A stretch of 64,000 bases of DNA, from the NCBI GenBank assembly GCA_024220505.1, contig JAKZZE010000024.1, forward strand, positions 310,001-374,000, read 5' to 3'. The notes under the pieces are model-generated. The model was not told the origin of the DNA and made no database searches. It saw nothing but the letters and a program-made list of their open reading frames with translations. This document shows positions 51,770-62,846 of this stretch, in pieces (positions within the stretch are counted from its first letter, which is position 1; each line of letters begins with the position of its first letter). Made by a program: the position numbers and the translations under genes. The DNA is from Rhizopus arrhizus (lineage: Eukaryota; Mucoromycota; Mucoromycetes; Mucorales; Rhizopodaceae).

Positions 51770-53024
51770 TATACTTGGTTAAATACAAGCTGTTTTCACA
51801 CAGCTTAAGTGACGAGCAAAAGATGCATAATAATTAAATTATACGTTTTATATATAAGATGACTTCTATTCAAAGCTTTGCTTCTGTGAACTTTTTGATA
51901 TAAGCACCAAGTAAACAACGCCATTAGGCAAGATATTATGTATTTACATATACTGAATGTCTTTCACTGATTTCAGTCTTATTTGCAACAGACTATTCAC
52001 TGCTACTAAAATGAATATTATAGATAAATTATGCATGCAGATATAGACTTACATCTTCGATTTTACAAAGCAACCCCATCAGTCAGACTCGAAAGTAGAC
52101 TTTAAGTAACACAGATGGTATGTAAGTACATACATCCATCTTTTTAGTCAATAAGCCAGCCAAAGATCTTTCCAATACAGTTAACTCTCGATCTAGTAAA
52201 GTAAATTCAATGCGTTGACTGATGTTTCATGTTTGGCAGTAATTGTGATGTCTCGTAAAATTGAAAGACTATAAAATTCAACGGGGCTGAAAAAAGCAAT
52301 ATTTTTTAATTTAATATCATTGTATCTAGTACTTATATCCTTTTCATAAAGGTTCAATTAAATCCTAAGATAATTTAATTAATTGTAGCTGTGGATCTAG
52401 TATGAATCAATTTCAATATGAAAATCTATTCCTGGTTATGCAAGTGGGCTGTTTATAATTATTTCTCAAGTTCATTTATTTTTCTACTTTTATTTTTTGA
52501 AAATGGATCATGAACAGTTAAATGTTGTTTTCTAGCTCAAAAAATTATCATATTAGTTGCTATTAAGATGGTTGTGTATATATAAATTATTTTGATAAAA
52601 TACGTTGACATCTTTGGTTTGAAACCTTTTGATTTTTATAAAAAAAAGTCTATTACAAGTTTGAAGAAAAGAATTTGTAGGAAACAATAAAGTTGCTCTT
52701 TAAAGAAGTATGACTTATTTCAATTTGTACTTTCTGGCATCCTTTGGCTATAACATATTCATTGAATAAATAAAGCACTTGCCTTCTTTCTCAGTGGCTG
52801 ATTGTGTGAACATTTCTTATTCCTTCCTCCATAATATTAATGTGTATACATATTATTTGTTCAACATGCCAAAAGCCTACATAGATAGGTATAGAACCAA
52901 AATTAAAAGGTGTACTCGAACAAGACCAATGCCATTGTCCTAGTCTTTTTGAACGTATAAAAGCTTCTTTTTTTTTTTTGATTCTTAACAAATGGTTTAT
53001 ACAAATCTATTAAATAAATAATTT
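51770..53024. other. AT-rich intergenic region downstream of PHB1, nothing recognised
   Basis: No frame or RNA gene can be supported. An A/T-run near 52,970 and AATAAA-like sequences near 53,010 lie downstream of the minus-strand PHB1 stop and could serve as poly(A) signals. Confidence 0.5.
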
Positions 53025-53950
53025 TTAAGCATTTCCAACATTAAGCAACAGGTTGGAACCTTGTTTGTTGTTGGGTAAATAAGTAACGTTTCTAGCTTGA
53101 GATAATGTCTGTGCAATTTCCTTAGAAGCTTCAATCTTTCTAAAGGCAATGAAACCATCACCAGCCTTGGAAAGAGCAGAAGATATCATTTCTGCAGCGT
53201 GAGAGTCACCTTCAGCACGAATAATGGCTGCCTGCTTTTCTTGTTCTGCACGTTCGACAATGAATTTAGCACGTTCGGCTTCTTGTTGAGCAATTTGTTT
53301 TTGTTCAACGGCATTAGTGAATTCTCTACCAAAGGTCATGTGTGTCTATGCATACTTTAGTTACACTTTTTATGCAAATATTTCCAAAACTTACAATAGA
53401 CACATCTTCTAAAGCAATATTAAAATCTCTAGCACGCTTATACAACTCTTCACGAATCTTTGCAGAAACAATTTCACGTTGGGTAATCAATTCAGAGGCG
53501 TCAAATTGAGCTACAATAGCTTTCAATACTTCATTACCAATAGAAGGCAAAACTCTTTCATCATAATCTTCACCCAAGTTTTGATAGATAGATGACAAAT
53601 TCTTGAGTTCTGGACGGTGTAATACACGAAGGGTCAAGGAAACCATTTGCATATCTTTGGAACCTGTTGTAGTAGAAATGTTGCGGGGCTTTGTACGAAC
53701 ATCGAATAAAACAGCACGTTGAAGCCAAGGAACTAAAAAGTGAGTACCTTCACCTACTGAAGTTTGTTTTACACCTTGAATACGATCGAAAATGACAGCA
53801 CGATAACCACCTTGGACTAAAAACAAAAATTAGCTAACAAAAAATGAAAAAAAAAGTTTCCTTACCATCGTACATGGCAGATTGAATACCACCGACAAGA
53901 AGGCCTGCAGGAATAGCAAACTTAGCAACTTTCTCAAGAATAGCGGCCAT
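53025..53950 (-). CDS. PHB1: Prohibitin-1 (mitochondrial inner-membrane prohibitin), three exons, 275 aa
   Basis: Exons on the minus strand are 53,950-53,866, 53,816-53,395 and 53,345-53,025, with short GT-AG introns of 49 bp each that keep frame (..AMYD|V and DVSI|TH). The protein starts [16 protein letters not shown], a hydrophobic N-terminal anchor. The SPFH/Band 7 domain follows ([46 protein letters not shown]), then the C-terminal coiled coil ([16 protein letters not shown]). Length and order fit Phb1, which with Phb2 forms ring complexes in the inner membrane that stabilise membrane proteins and mitochondrial morphology. It is one of two clear host genes in the window. No lesion is seen. 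Confidence 0.96.
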
Positions 53951-54610
53951 TATGAAACTAAAGAAAAAAAAAAATGCTGTGCACAAACCCAAGCTTAGAA
54001 ACAAATGTGACTTTCTTTAAAGCTTAGTGGACACTTTTTTAGATTGGACCAAACTGATCTTACTCTTCGAAATTGGTCATGCAGTAAAATATCATATTAA
54101 AATAAGATACAAACTATTTATGGCCGATTTGCATCAATTTATTCTATGATCTTATTCTTTCCTTGAAAGAATCCTTCTAGTTCTATTGCCTTCATTTTTA
54201 AAAATGAAAGCTACAAATGTCGCAAACATCAGTCAATGCTCCCCTAGTATGCCAGCAATACAGACCAAAGATATTTAGCAGCCTTTTTCACATCCCATAG
54301 ATATAACATAAATAAAGTATTACTGATTATGGCTGTACTTTAACGCCTTTTATCTTTTAAATGAAAACGGATAGTTTCTGCCTATTTTTTTTTTTTTTTT
54401 TTTTTTTTGAACCATGAACAAAGATTAATTTTGGCTAAAAACTTGAAGTGACTACACATTTTCATCATGGTTTTTCACTTCAAAACACTTCAAACAATTA
54501 TATATTGGTAGTAGAAATAGGTTTTATCATATCTGAATGTTAAGATATTTATTCGTTTACTAAGACGTTTTTGGCTAAATCGAATCAACTTGTATCCATT
54601 AAAAAGCTTT
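53951..54610. promoter_or_regulatory. Intergenic region between PHB1 and VPS27
   Basis: It holds the PHB1 upstream region (an A-rich tract, T-rich on the sense strand, just before the start codon) and the 3' region of VPS27. A T22 run lies at 54,386-54,407. No further gene is seen. Confidence 0.5.
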
Positions 54611-56311
54611 TTACAAGTCAATCAGAGGTGAATCATCCACTTTTTTCTGTTCAACCGGTTGTTGTGTGGGTATTGATGAATAATGTGTTTGTTTTCCGGA
54701 AGAGGATGGATAATATACTTGGTGATAATGTTCTTGAGTCGAAGGAATAGGATAATAATTATTGTAATCCAATTGGGCATTGTAACTAGGTTGATGCTGA
54801 GCAATACGTTCTTCTAATACTTGATCATAAGCCTTAACAACTGTGTTCAGCTTTTGATGAAGTTCAATGAACGCATTACGTTTACGTAGCGTTTCATCTA
54901 AGCTTTTAACTAGCTTGGGTTGGAGTGTTCCAATTTGAGTATAAAGCTGATTCACTTGTGGATCACTAGTTATATCTCCTGTTGTCGCAGCTATTCTATC
55001 CATCAAAGTAGAAAAGAGTAAAATGTTTTCCATATCTACCGAACTCAAATCATTTTGATTGTTATTGATTGTTTGATCTCTTGAAGAAATTTCAAGATCT
55101 TTTAATGAGGCAGCTATAGCAGCTGCTAAATCTGGATCATCTTCAACTGCAGTCTCTTGTTCTTTTGGAGCTGGTGATGATTGAACAAATCCTGGACCGT
55201 AATTGTTTTTCTGATGCTGTGCTTCTTTTAAAGATAGCTCAATTGCCTTTTTTAAATCATCATCATCTTCTTCATCATTCGCTGTTGTTGGCATAGTAGC
55301 AGTAGTAATAGTTGAAGTCTTGGCATTGCTTGGCTGCTGTGGCGGAGTGGAAACAGGCGGCTTTGAAGCACCGGCCTTTTCCGATTTTACTTTAATATAA
55401 CACCCATCACATACACGTACGTGTTCATTGATACCTAATTGAGGTAAAGGTAAAGATTTAGCAGAACACTGCTGGCAAAATGTTCCGCCGCATCGACGGC
55501 AATGATGCTATATGTAAAATAATCAATCTCTGTGTAGTTAGCTATTTTATAAAGCAAACCTTTCTGTTTGTAATTGTAAATGCCGTGCGACATCTATCAC
55601 AAACATCAGAATCTGACCATTCAGGAGCCTTCAAACAATAATTAGTTTATGCGAAAACATAGTTTGTACGCTATTTACAGCCGCAGTTTCTAAAAAGATG
55701 CTATCCAAATTTTCTCTGATGGGAGGAAATATCATACCTTCTGCCTTCAAAAGAACATAGGTATAATACATGTAACTTAATGTTGGTTTATTTCTTGATG
55801 CCATACCCCATGTTTGAATAATACTTAGAATTCTGTTCTTCACATCCAAATTGCATCCTGTCTGCGTTATATGAGTTTACTTTTTGTTATTTCAATAAAT
55901 ATCTAACTTACAGGAGCCTTTAAGATAGAAATAAGTTCATCCATAAATTCTCTTGTTGCAATCTCTCTTACAAAAGTATCACCACTATTTTTTACACAAG
56001 TATCCACAAGCTAATAGTAATAAGTTTATATTCTTTAGTAGCACTTACTTACAGAAAGTGTAGCGAGCTGAACATTAGGGTTTTTATGTAAAAGTCTTTT
56101 CTTTAAAGAGCGCATGGCATCTTTAGGATTCACTTTCTTACTTCTAATTTCGTCGCTTATTTCTAAATAAAGTGCAAGATCTTCCTGACCTGCGGGTAAT
56201 AGCTCTGAAGTTGCTTTTTCTATAAAGTGTGTTTATATTTGAATTTATATAAAGTAAACTTGACTTTTTACCTACGACTTCATCAAAAGGGCTCGAACTC
56301 CACCAAGACAT
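54611..56311 (-). CDS. VPS27: ESCRT-0 subunit Vps27/Hrs-like, six exons, 484 aa
   Basis: Exons on the minus strand are 56,311-56,272, 56,219-56,053, 56,010-55,912, 55,861-55,679, 55,628-55,560 and 55,507-54,611; every junction is GT-AG and in frame. The N-terminal VHS domain starts [24 protein letters not shown] zinc finger follows, split by the last intron ([10 protein letters not shown], then [16 protein letters not shown] and VRVCDGC), which binds PI3P on endosomes. Two ubiquitin-interacting motifs come next ([13 protein letters not shown] and [16 protein letters not shown]), then a helical GAT-like region and a Tyr/Gln-rich tail ending SPLIDL, a possible clathrin box. The domain order is that of Vps27/Hrs, which sorts ubiquitinated membrane proteins into multivesicular bodies. 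The FYVE finger rules out the partner Hse1/STAM. Confidence 0.94.
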
Positions 56312-56976
56312 TTTTATTTATTAGAGAAAAAAAGATGCAGTGTTGCGAATACCATTTGGTGGGAATTGAAAAGTAATTTGGGTTTTGCTATTGGCTGAAT
56401 TTACAGTTTAGTTTTTTCCCAAATGACAGTTAAGCAAACCCCAAAGCACAATTTTTTCTTAAATAACAAATGGTTTAAAATATTCTTTTACAAAAATGAA
56501 TAGGAAAAACTAGAGATGGATACGGGAATGGGACAATGGACTGGGAAGAAAGTACCGAACCTTTAACATTGCGTCTTTAATGACATACGTTGCTACAAGT
56601 CGTTTCAAAAACGAATTCTAGGAAAAATCACTGAGCAACTTGAACAAAAAGTGGATGAATTAGCGAGACAGAAAAAAAAATGAGAAAGAGCATATTACTT
56701 ACTTAGATAAACAACGAACTCTTTTGTTTCAATATAATTAGGTTGTTGATAGCTACTCCTACTGGCAGAAAAGCAGGAATGAATGAGTGTACTGCTTAAA
56801 CTTGAGTAAAAAGGGTTAGAGAAGACCCAAGTTAGAGTATTTTTCAAAAACATACCAACACATTCAATCAAAAAGTTTCTCAATTGCAAGATGAGCGTAA
56901 AGAGTACCTTAAATTTTTTGATAAAAGCCTTTAAACAACAAAACAAGATACGGCTGGCAATTTAACAAAGACTTTT
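56312..56976. promoter_or_regulatory. Intergenic region upstream of VPS27
   Basis: AT-rich. No gene is supported; a frame at 56,695-56,946 shows no domain. It ends at the target duplication of the LINE fragment. Confidence 0.45.
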
Positions 56977-56990
56977 GAGGGGTTTTATAC

Positions 56991-58351
56991 GATTAAAGAA
57001 TATTTTATTTATCTGAGAATTAAAATAACTCAATTGAGCACATAGTAATGGAAATTATTGTATTGCCCGGGTCAGATCAAGAGATGGTTAAAGAGCTAAA
57101 AAAAACCTTTTTGATAGTCAAAAAGGGAAAAAGGATAAAGATGGGAAGATGAAGAAGATACAGTAACAAACGATACGAGATTAATTAGAGCTGAACCAAT
57201 GCAATAGTTTAGTACCCAGAGGTGGAATTTCAGGAGCAGTTTTGTCATGGTGGAGGTAGTCAAGTTCATGTAGGATTTGGCAAATGATCGGCCATCGAAT
57301 AAACCACGCTGAATATTTTGATCGAGGTTGTATAGTAGGTTTCTTCCTTGAAGTAGGGAGGAGATTGAGGAGATAAGATAAAGGGTCAGAGACAGTGCCT
57401 GGCATAAGAAGGCGATTATGCATATTTAGACAGGTAATAGCATTCGATCGAGTGAGCAGGTCATGGGGGTGGTAGATACATGGTTTGGGACGGCCACCAG
57501 GTAACCAGCCCATACGCCAACGAATTAATCGGCTACGTTCGATGTATGACATCGGTAGCCAGAGGATGGGATCCACGACTAATTGAGGGCGGCAAGCGGA
57601 GAGAAGGATAGAGTTAGTGTCTGCACGGCGGCTTTCAACAGATTCTTGTAGATAATCTTGACGAATTGCTTTGAACTTGCGTCGATCAAGTTGATCAGGA
57701 TCGGTTTCAGCGCAGAGCCGCCATAGAGGGGAAGTAGTGAGCTTGTACCATTGTGAGTGGCTTGTTGATGTTCGAATGTAAGGAATTAGTCTAAACATAA
57801 GTGTATCATCCGGTGTATCAATAGTTCGAAGCAAGGATTTGGCTTGTAAGATGTGGATACGCTCTTTCATTGTTGGTTGATTTACTAGGTGTAGCATGAC
57901 CTTGATGGACGAGCGTGAAGTGCCCCCAAATATTCGATGTACACATTGGTTTTGGCAAGATTCTATCTTCTGAAGTTCGCTGAATTTCACCGTACTGATG
58001 GCCAGTCCGTATTCAAATTGTGGACGAACAATTTGAGAATAAAACCGCGTGGAGGTGAGTTTATCAAAACCAGTAGAGTTCACACCAATGGCTGTCATTT
58101 GGTTCATGGTCTTCAGTGCTTTATTGATATTATTTTGGATAACTTCCTTTGTGTTAAGGTATCCTTCAGGGCTGATAGGAATACCTAGGTAGCTGAATGA
58201 AACATGACGTGGAAGTGTAATCCCATAGAGAGCATAGTCTTGAATGTCAGAGGAAGGGGATAGTATTGCGCATTTGAAGGGGCTCCAACGGAAACCTAGT
58301 TGATAGCTATGGTCTTGACATTTTTGTAGGAGCGTCGTTAGAGGTGGAGGT
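56991..58351 (-). mobile_element. 5'-truncated LINE (family K), 1,361 bp, with 14-bp target duplication
   Basis: GAGGGGTTTTATAC flanks it at 56,977-56,990 and 58,352-58,365. The coding part is related to LINE G but belongs to another family. The 5' end is cut in the middle of the RT region, as usual for target-primed insertion. The 3' end lacks the LINE G tail. It landed exactly at the terminus of the Fanzor-bearing element. Confidence 0.9.
57181..58351 (-). pseudogene. C-terminal part of a LINE ORF2 (end of RT and downstream domain)
   Basis: The frame is open from the truncation point to TAA at 57,181 (390 codons). It begins within the post-catalytic RT region (RWSPFKCAILSP, FSYLGIPI) and runs through FEYGLAIS, RPQLVVDPILWLP and RWRMGWLPGG, matching the order in LINE G ORF2 (FEYGLAIS, RPALVVDPILYVP, RWRLGWLPGK). 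It lacks the endonuclease and catalytic FADD, so it is a dead 5'-truncated copy although its own frame is undamaged. Confidence 0.9.
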
Positions 58352-58365
58352 GAGGGGTTTTATAC

Positions 58366-58827
58366 AGTGGGGCTGGTAAATTTTGTCGGTTTAAAGAAAA
58401 TAAACTTCGTTTAGCAAAAAGCAAATGCCGTTTCCAGAAAAATAAATGTCACTAACCTAAATGAAAATTTCGTTTAGCACATTTATTGTTGTCGCTTTGT
58501 ACTTGTTTTAATGCAATACCTGTATTAAATGACCAAAGCGATAACCTTGCTGGAGAATTTTATGTGATTTTCCTACTCTTGTTCTACTTAAATATGATCA
58601 GTCTAAAGGATATTTTCTGGTGAACAGACTAGGGCGTTTGCCAGTCTTTCTCAAACTATTTAGGATCTTGAGAAAATTCAATACGACTGCTTGATCGCTA
58701 TTCCAAAGTCTTCTTTTTATTCCTGTGGCTCGTTGTTAAGACATGGGAGGCTTTTACACCTAGTACTGCATTAGTTACCAAGAATTAATCTAGTTTTTAC
58801 TTTTTTTTTCTTTTTTTTTTCTTTGGA
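58366..58827 (-). other. Region downstream of the Fanzor pseudogene, possible guide-RNA end of the element
   Basis: No protein is seen. In active Fanzor and TnpB systems the guide (omega) RNA is made from the non-coding stretch next to the nuclease gene and reaches the element end. This is the corresponding position, but no structure has been shown here. Confidence 0.3.
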
Positions 58828-61488
58828 TTACTTCAGCAAACCATTGCATGGCACGTCTGGCTTCTTTTTCCGTTGGTAAGGGCGAGGGTTTGGCATGGTT
58901 TTGAGTTTTTCTAATTCATTTTCATAGGTTGGGCAATGGAAAGATGCTTTGTATTCATTAAGTAGACAACAAACCTGTTCTTCTTTAACATCCTGATTAA
59001 CCCTTGTTTCTTATCAGTTCTTGATACTTGACATTAGGGGCGGATCAATCTCCAAAAACTAAGATAGCATCTTGGCCAAAATTTGCTTTTAAGTTACGCG
59101 CCAATTTTTGATCATTCTGGTTAAAGAAGAGTTTACTTGAAAACTTCAATTTTCGAAAAGATAAAAGTTGTAGCTTTTCTAATGCTGTACTGATAGTTTT
59201 TTTGTAATTGCTTTGCTGTGGTCGTCTACACATCTCTTTTGCCAGTCCTAGAACTTTGCTTTTCTCACTATCATCCAGTCTTTCTGAAATATGCTTTTGT
59301 TGTAGCATTATTTGTAGGTAGGTAGCATACAGTTGAGACTTTATAGAGCTATCAGTAGAGTAATTCTCAGGTTGAGGGAAAAAATCACGGATTCTTGCTA
59401 TGAACAGATTTTCACATTTTTGGTCAAATTCGGATTCAAGGAAATATGTTTCTTTAGACTTTCTTGTCTCGTTTCATAATATTCACACAAATTTTTTTTT
59501 ACTGATGTTCTTGTTTTAATGTACTATACAAACTTTTTCAAGTTTACAGAGTTGGATTCAGATCTAGAAAGAATTGCTTCGGCTTTCTGGACCATAAAAG
59601 GTTGAGTACGCTTTCTTAAATATCTGGCGTTCCTTGAACATTTTGAGCGGTTGTTCTTGGTAAATATAAGTGTTTTTTTTTTCTTCAACTGTGCTGGTTT
59701 CTTTCATGCAGTACATCAAATCCCGCCTTCCAGGGTCTATCAAGACACACTTGCCTTCAGTGCTCCTTAAGTCAGCTTGACCTAATCCTTCAATATGCTC
59801 TGTTGGATTACTGTCCACTTTCTTTTCAGTGTTGAGTTTAGGCAACTTTCTGCTTGTATCAGTATTTTGCTTTATTATGGAGACACCGACTCCATCTGTT
59901 TCGAGAGTTCCTTGGAACCGCAAAGACATTTGAAATCCTTGATGCTTGAACGCCTTTTTATTTAGGTCCACGGCGGCACCCCCATGTCTCAAACCTGCTT
60001 CCTGTTTTTAGATTCTTTCTGCTCTTGAGACCATGATAATGGATTATTTTGCTATCCAACATCATGTAGCAAGGAATAAAGGTAGTACGTAGCGGGAAAC
60101 AAGCAAACTGTTTCGTCTGTTCAGCTTCAGACAGTTCAGCAAGCCTGAAGAAGGCTTTGAAATGGTTTTCTGGATTAGCCATAACGTCATAATAAATTGA
60201 GTTCTCTTGAAAAGTGTAGTCCTCTGGGTAGCTTGAGAGAAAACCATTTAATTGCGTTCTTGATTGGTCATCTAAAAGACCAACTTCTGGCATATCTTTT
60301 TTTACGATGGCAAGCTTCACCTGATTGTAAGGTCGATAAATCTTCTTTCGGAAAGCTTCTTTTATCGCTTTACTACTAAACTTGTTTGCTTGCATTTCTC
60401 CTCCGAGACTCTCTGCTTTTTCCCTCTTTTTAAATAACTTGTTTATCAAACCACACAGCATGTTTCCAAAATGAGCTTTGATGTTATTATAGTAGGCCGT
60501 TTGGATCATCGCACACTCGTACAGGGTTATTTGCTGAGCAGATGGTAAGTTGGGGGGGGAAGTATAACCAGAGTCTTCAAAGTAAGCTTCTTTATATTTT
60601 GATATCAACCGCGTATAGTTTTTTGTCATATCCTTCAGTTTTGTGTTATTTCCACCCTTTGAGAGAACAAGGCTCAGAAAAACTTCAACAAAGAAATCTT
60701 TTGTCACAGAGTTATTCAACGCAAAATTTTCATTTGCTGCCAGTTCTTGTAAATATATGTACTTTGTGAAGGCAAAGGTATGTGTAACTAGTAAGTTGGT
60801 AGTGTGAACCAAGCCATACAATGCCTGTAAATATGCTGGTTTCCAAATATTCTTTACAGTCGTTTTAATTGTCATCACACGCTTGCTTATCTTCTTAGGG
60901 CCTTCTTTAACATTATTTGCCTTGTCAATAGGCACAGGACAAAAACTTGTCTTGACAGAAGTTGCCGCTGACTTGAAAGCAGTTGGAACAGGTTTACTAG
61001 ACTTGGGGGAAGTTAGACTTGTTTTAGAAGCAGTTGTGCTTGACTCCACCGCAGCAGAAGCTGATTTGATGATACGAAAAGCAGACTTGATTGATTCACC
61101 ATAAAGAGTCTTTTGACGACAGGTGCATCAAAATCATCACTGCTATATTCAAGATCATAGTCATCAAGAGTGATCTTATTGAACATGATAGTTTCATCTG
61201 TTGTAGAGATACCAGTACTACTCGTAGTAGTAACTTCAGAATCTGTAGCTTTTCCTTTGCCTTTGAGCCTCTTTTGTGATTCACTCTGTGGAGTATTTTC
61301 CATACCTATGATGAGGTCTCATACGTTAGACTAGCTGTTTACCCACGTCAAGTTTGACAATGGAGCTTACTTTTTCTTTTTCTAGCTGTTACAACGGGTT
61401 GGAAGTCGTCGTCTGAGTTGTCTTCTACATATAGTTCAAACGAGTCTACAATAGTGTCAATTTTGTGGTCAGTGACATTTCGATCCAT
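58828..61488 (-). pseudogene. Fanzor (eukaryotic TnpB-like RNA-guided nuclease), broken
   Basis: The likely start is the ATG at 61,488 (MDRNVTDHKID) with an intron at 61,370-61,306. Frames then change near 61,100, 59,975 and 59,460-59,310. Diagnostic blocks in order: ETDGVGVSIIKQN; RuvC-I VLIDPGRRDLMYCM near 59,730; SFRKLKFSSKLFFNQNDQKLA; FGQDAILVFGD, then TGA at 59,044-59,042 where the family has Trp, then SAPNVKY; and a C-terminal remnant of the zinc-finger/RuvC-III part (NEYKASFHCPTYENELEKL, then MPNPRPYQR). The full protein would be in the 800-residue range expected for long Fanzors. In intact relatives the protein cuts DNA guided by an RNA from the same element. Several frameshifts and stops show this copy is inactive. 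Confidence 0.75.
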
Positions 61489-61639
61489 TATTAGATATGG
61501 AGCCTACCGTTTTCGCTCCTAGATGGCTTCATTTGATTTAAAGAGAATAAAGTATCCTTTTGCTTTCCTTTCATTTTCCAATGTGTTTTCACGAGTGAAA
61601 TGTACGAACAAAAAGAAAAAGTGTCTCCAGAAATTGATT

Positions 61640-62260
61640 TAAATGTTGAAAAGAAATACCCCAGGCTTCTTTATTGAAATGAGCATGTTGTTTCTCAAGT
61701 AGTGGTTCATTTGAGATTTTGAAATCTTCAAGTCCTCAAACTGCGATTTCAGAGAATCAATAATGTCATCAGCACAAAGTTGTGAGTCTTTTTCTACTAT
61801 TTGTTGAATGTGCTGCTCATCCTCCGAAGTCAGTATGTTGGGTCGGCATGAATTTCATTACAGCTTTTTGTAAGTTATCTTCCCAGTTTCTTGATAGTGT
61901 TTCCACCAGCGCATAGCAGTACGAGGATTAATTCCAAGATCCTTTGGATACAAAGTCACTTTTCCTCTTTCCGTAGGTACCTCGATCATTCAGTCAATAA
62001 ATATATCTCTGGCTTGGTCGTTGTAGTCTTTGTAGATGCTGCTTTCTTGACCACTGTTATAGCCTTTTTTGTTGAATCTTTTGCAGTAGTTTCTTTCTTT
62101 GTTGGTTTGAGATTCAAATAGGACTTTTGGCTCGTTATGGTTTCAAACACAACATTTGGATCATTGATTTCGGTTAACACACCTTCCATCGGATCGAAGA
62201 CTCTCTCTCCATCCTTATTGTAGGCATTATTGTGTTCGCCTTCATAAAAAACATGTATTT
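61640..62260 (-). pseudogene. N-terminal helix-turn-helix part of a mariner-like transposase
   Basis: The upstream part reads GERVFDPMEGVLTEINDP, then a Lys/Thr-rich stretch. After a frame change near 61,990 comes the DNA-binding block (YPKDLGINPRTAMRWWKHYQ), two stops (TAA TGA near 61,858), and SEDEQHIQQIVEKDSQLCAD with ISKSQMNHYLRNN. This is the pattern of HTH domains in mucoralean DDE transposases. The catalytic DDE domain is missing from this position. Confidence 0.6.
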
Positions 62261-62610
62261 TTTTGTCATTTTATTCAATTGTTAGAGCGAAAGGAAAGAA
62301 ATAAAGCTTTTACATCATAGCCGACAATAATCCCTCAGTAACGCCAATTTGACTTGGCCCAAAAAGACAAAGTTTAAGAGCGACAATTATTTGCTAGCTA
62401 ATGGCCAAGCATTTATTAGGTAGCTCCACTTATTTTTAGGTAACCGCCATTTATTTTTCGGAAATTGCCATTTGTTTTTTCAGAATGGACAAAATTTACC
62501 AACTGCACTATATAATTGCAACTTGATCATAAAAAAAAATTACGCTTCATCCTTTTTTAAGAAATATTCCTGAGTTTCTCGAAGAGCGCTTTAATTGAGT
62601 TACATCAATG

Positions 62611-62846
62611 CTGAAAACTGGTATGTATTATTTAAAGAGCTATTTTTTCGTAGACGAAGCTACTCTCAGCATAAATGTGAGAAATCCTTTCGCTCGTTCT
62701 ATTCCTGGTACTTCAGCAGTGATAATGACGCTATTCGTTTGTACTGTTTCTTATACAATACTGGGAGCATTTTTTTCTGTAGGTATAGTGAGTGTAAAAG
62801 TGATTGATCTTATTAAGCTAAAAACAATAGCTGATGGTGACAGCTA
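62611..62846 (+). pseudogene. Fragment of a Tc1/mariner-like DDE transposase catalytic domain
   Basis: Two overlapping frames read FFVDEATLSINVRNPFARS, IPGTSAVIMT and SYTILGAFFSVGIV, the neighbourhood of the first catalytic Asp in DDE-3-type transposases (x-F-x-DE..). It is only about 75 residues long and lies in the opposite orientation just outside the Fanzor element. It could be the displaced half of the truncated transposase or a separate insertion. Confidence 0.5.

Larger units (their letters stand above)
58365..62510 (-). mobile_element. TA-flanked mariner-like element carrying a Fanzor gene, about 4.1 kb, decayed
   Basis: The left end reads CAGTGGGGCTGGTAAATTTTGTC after TA. The right end in reverse reads TAGTGCAGTTGGTAAATTTTGTC, also bordered by TA (62,511-62,512). 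Similarity continues inward (AAATG..AATTTCC..AAAAATAAATG). Inside, both on the minus strand, are a helix-turn-helix transposase remnant (62,260-61,640) and a Fanzor pseudogene (61,488-58,828). Fanzor genes in mariner-type transposons are known from published surveys of eukaryotic TnpB homologues; this layout fits. Confidence 0.75.

Noticed and set aside
52791..52991. 66-codon minus-strand frame downstream of PHB1
   Set aside because: AT-rich, no domain, lies in the likely PHB1 3' region.
54386..54407. T22 run as a retrotransposon poly(A) tail
   Set aside because: No element body or target duplication adjoins it.
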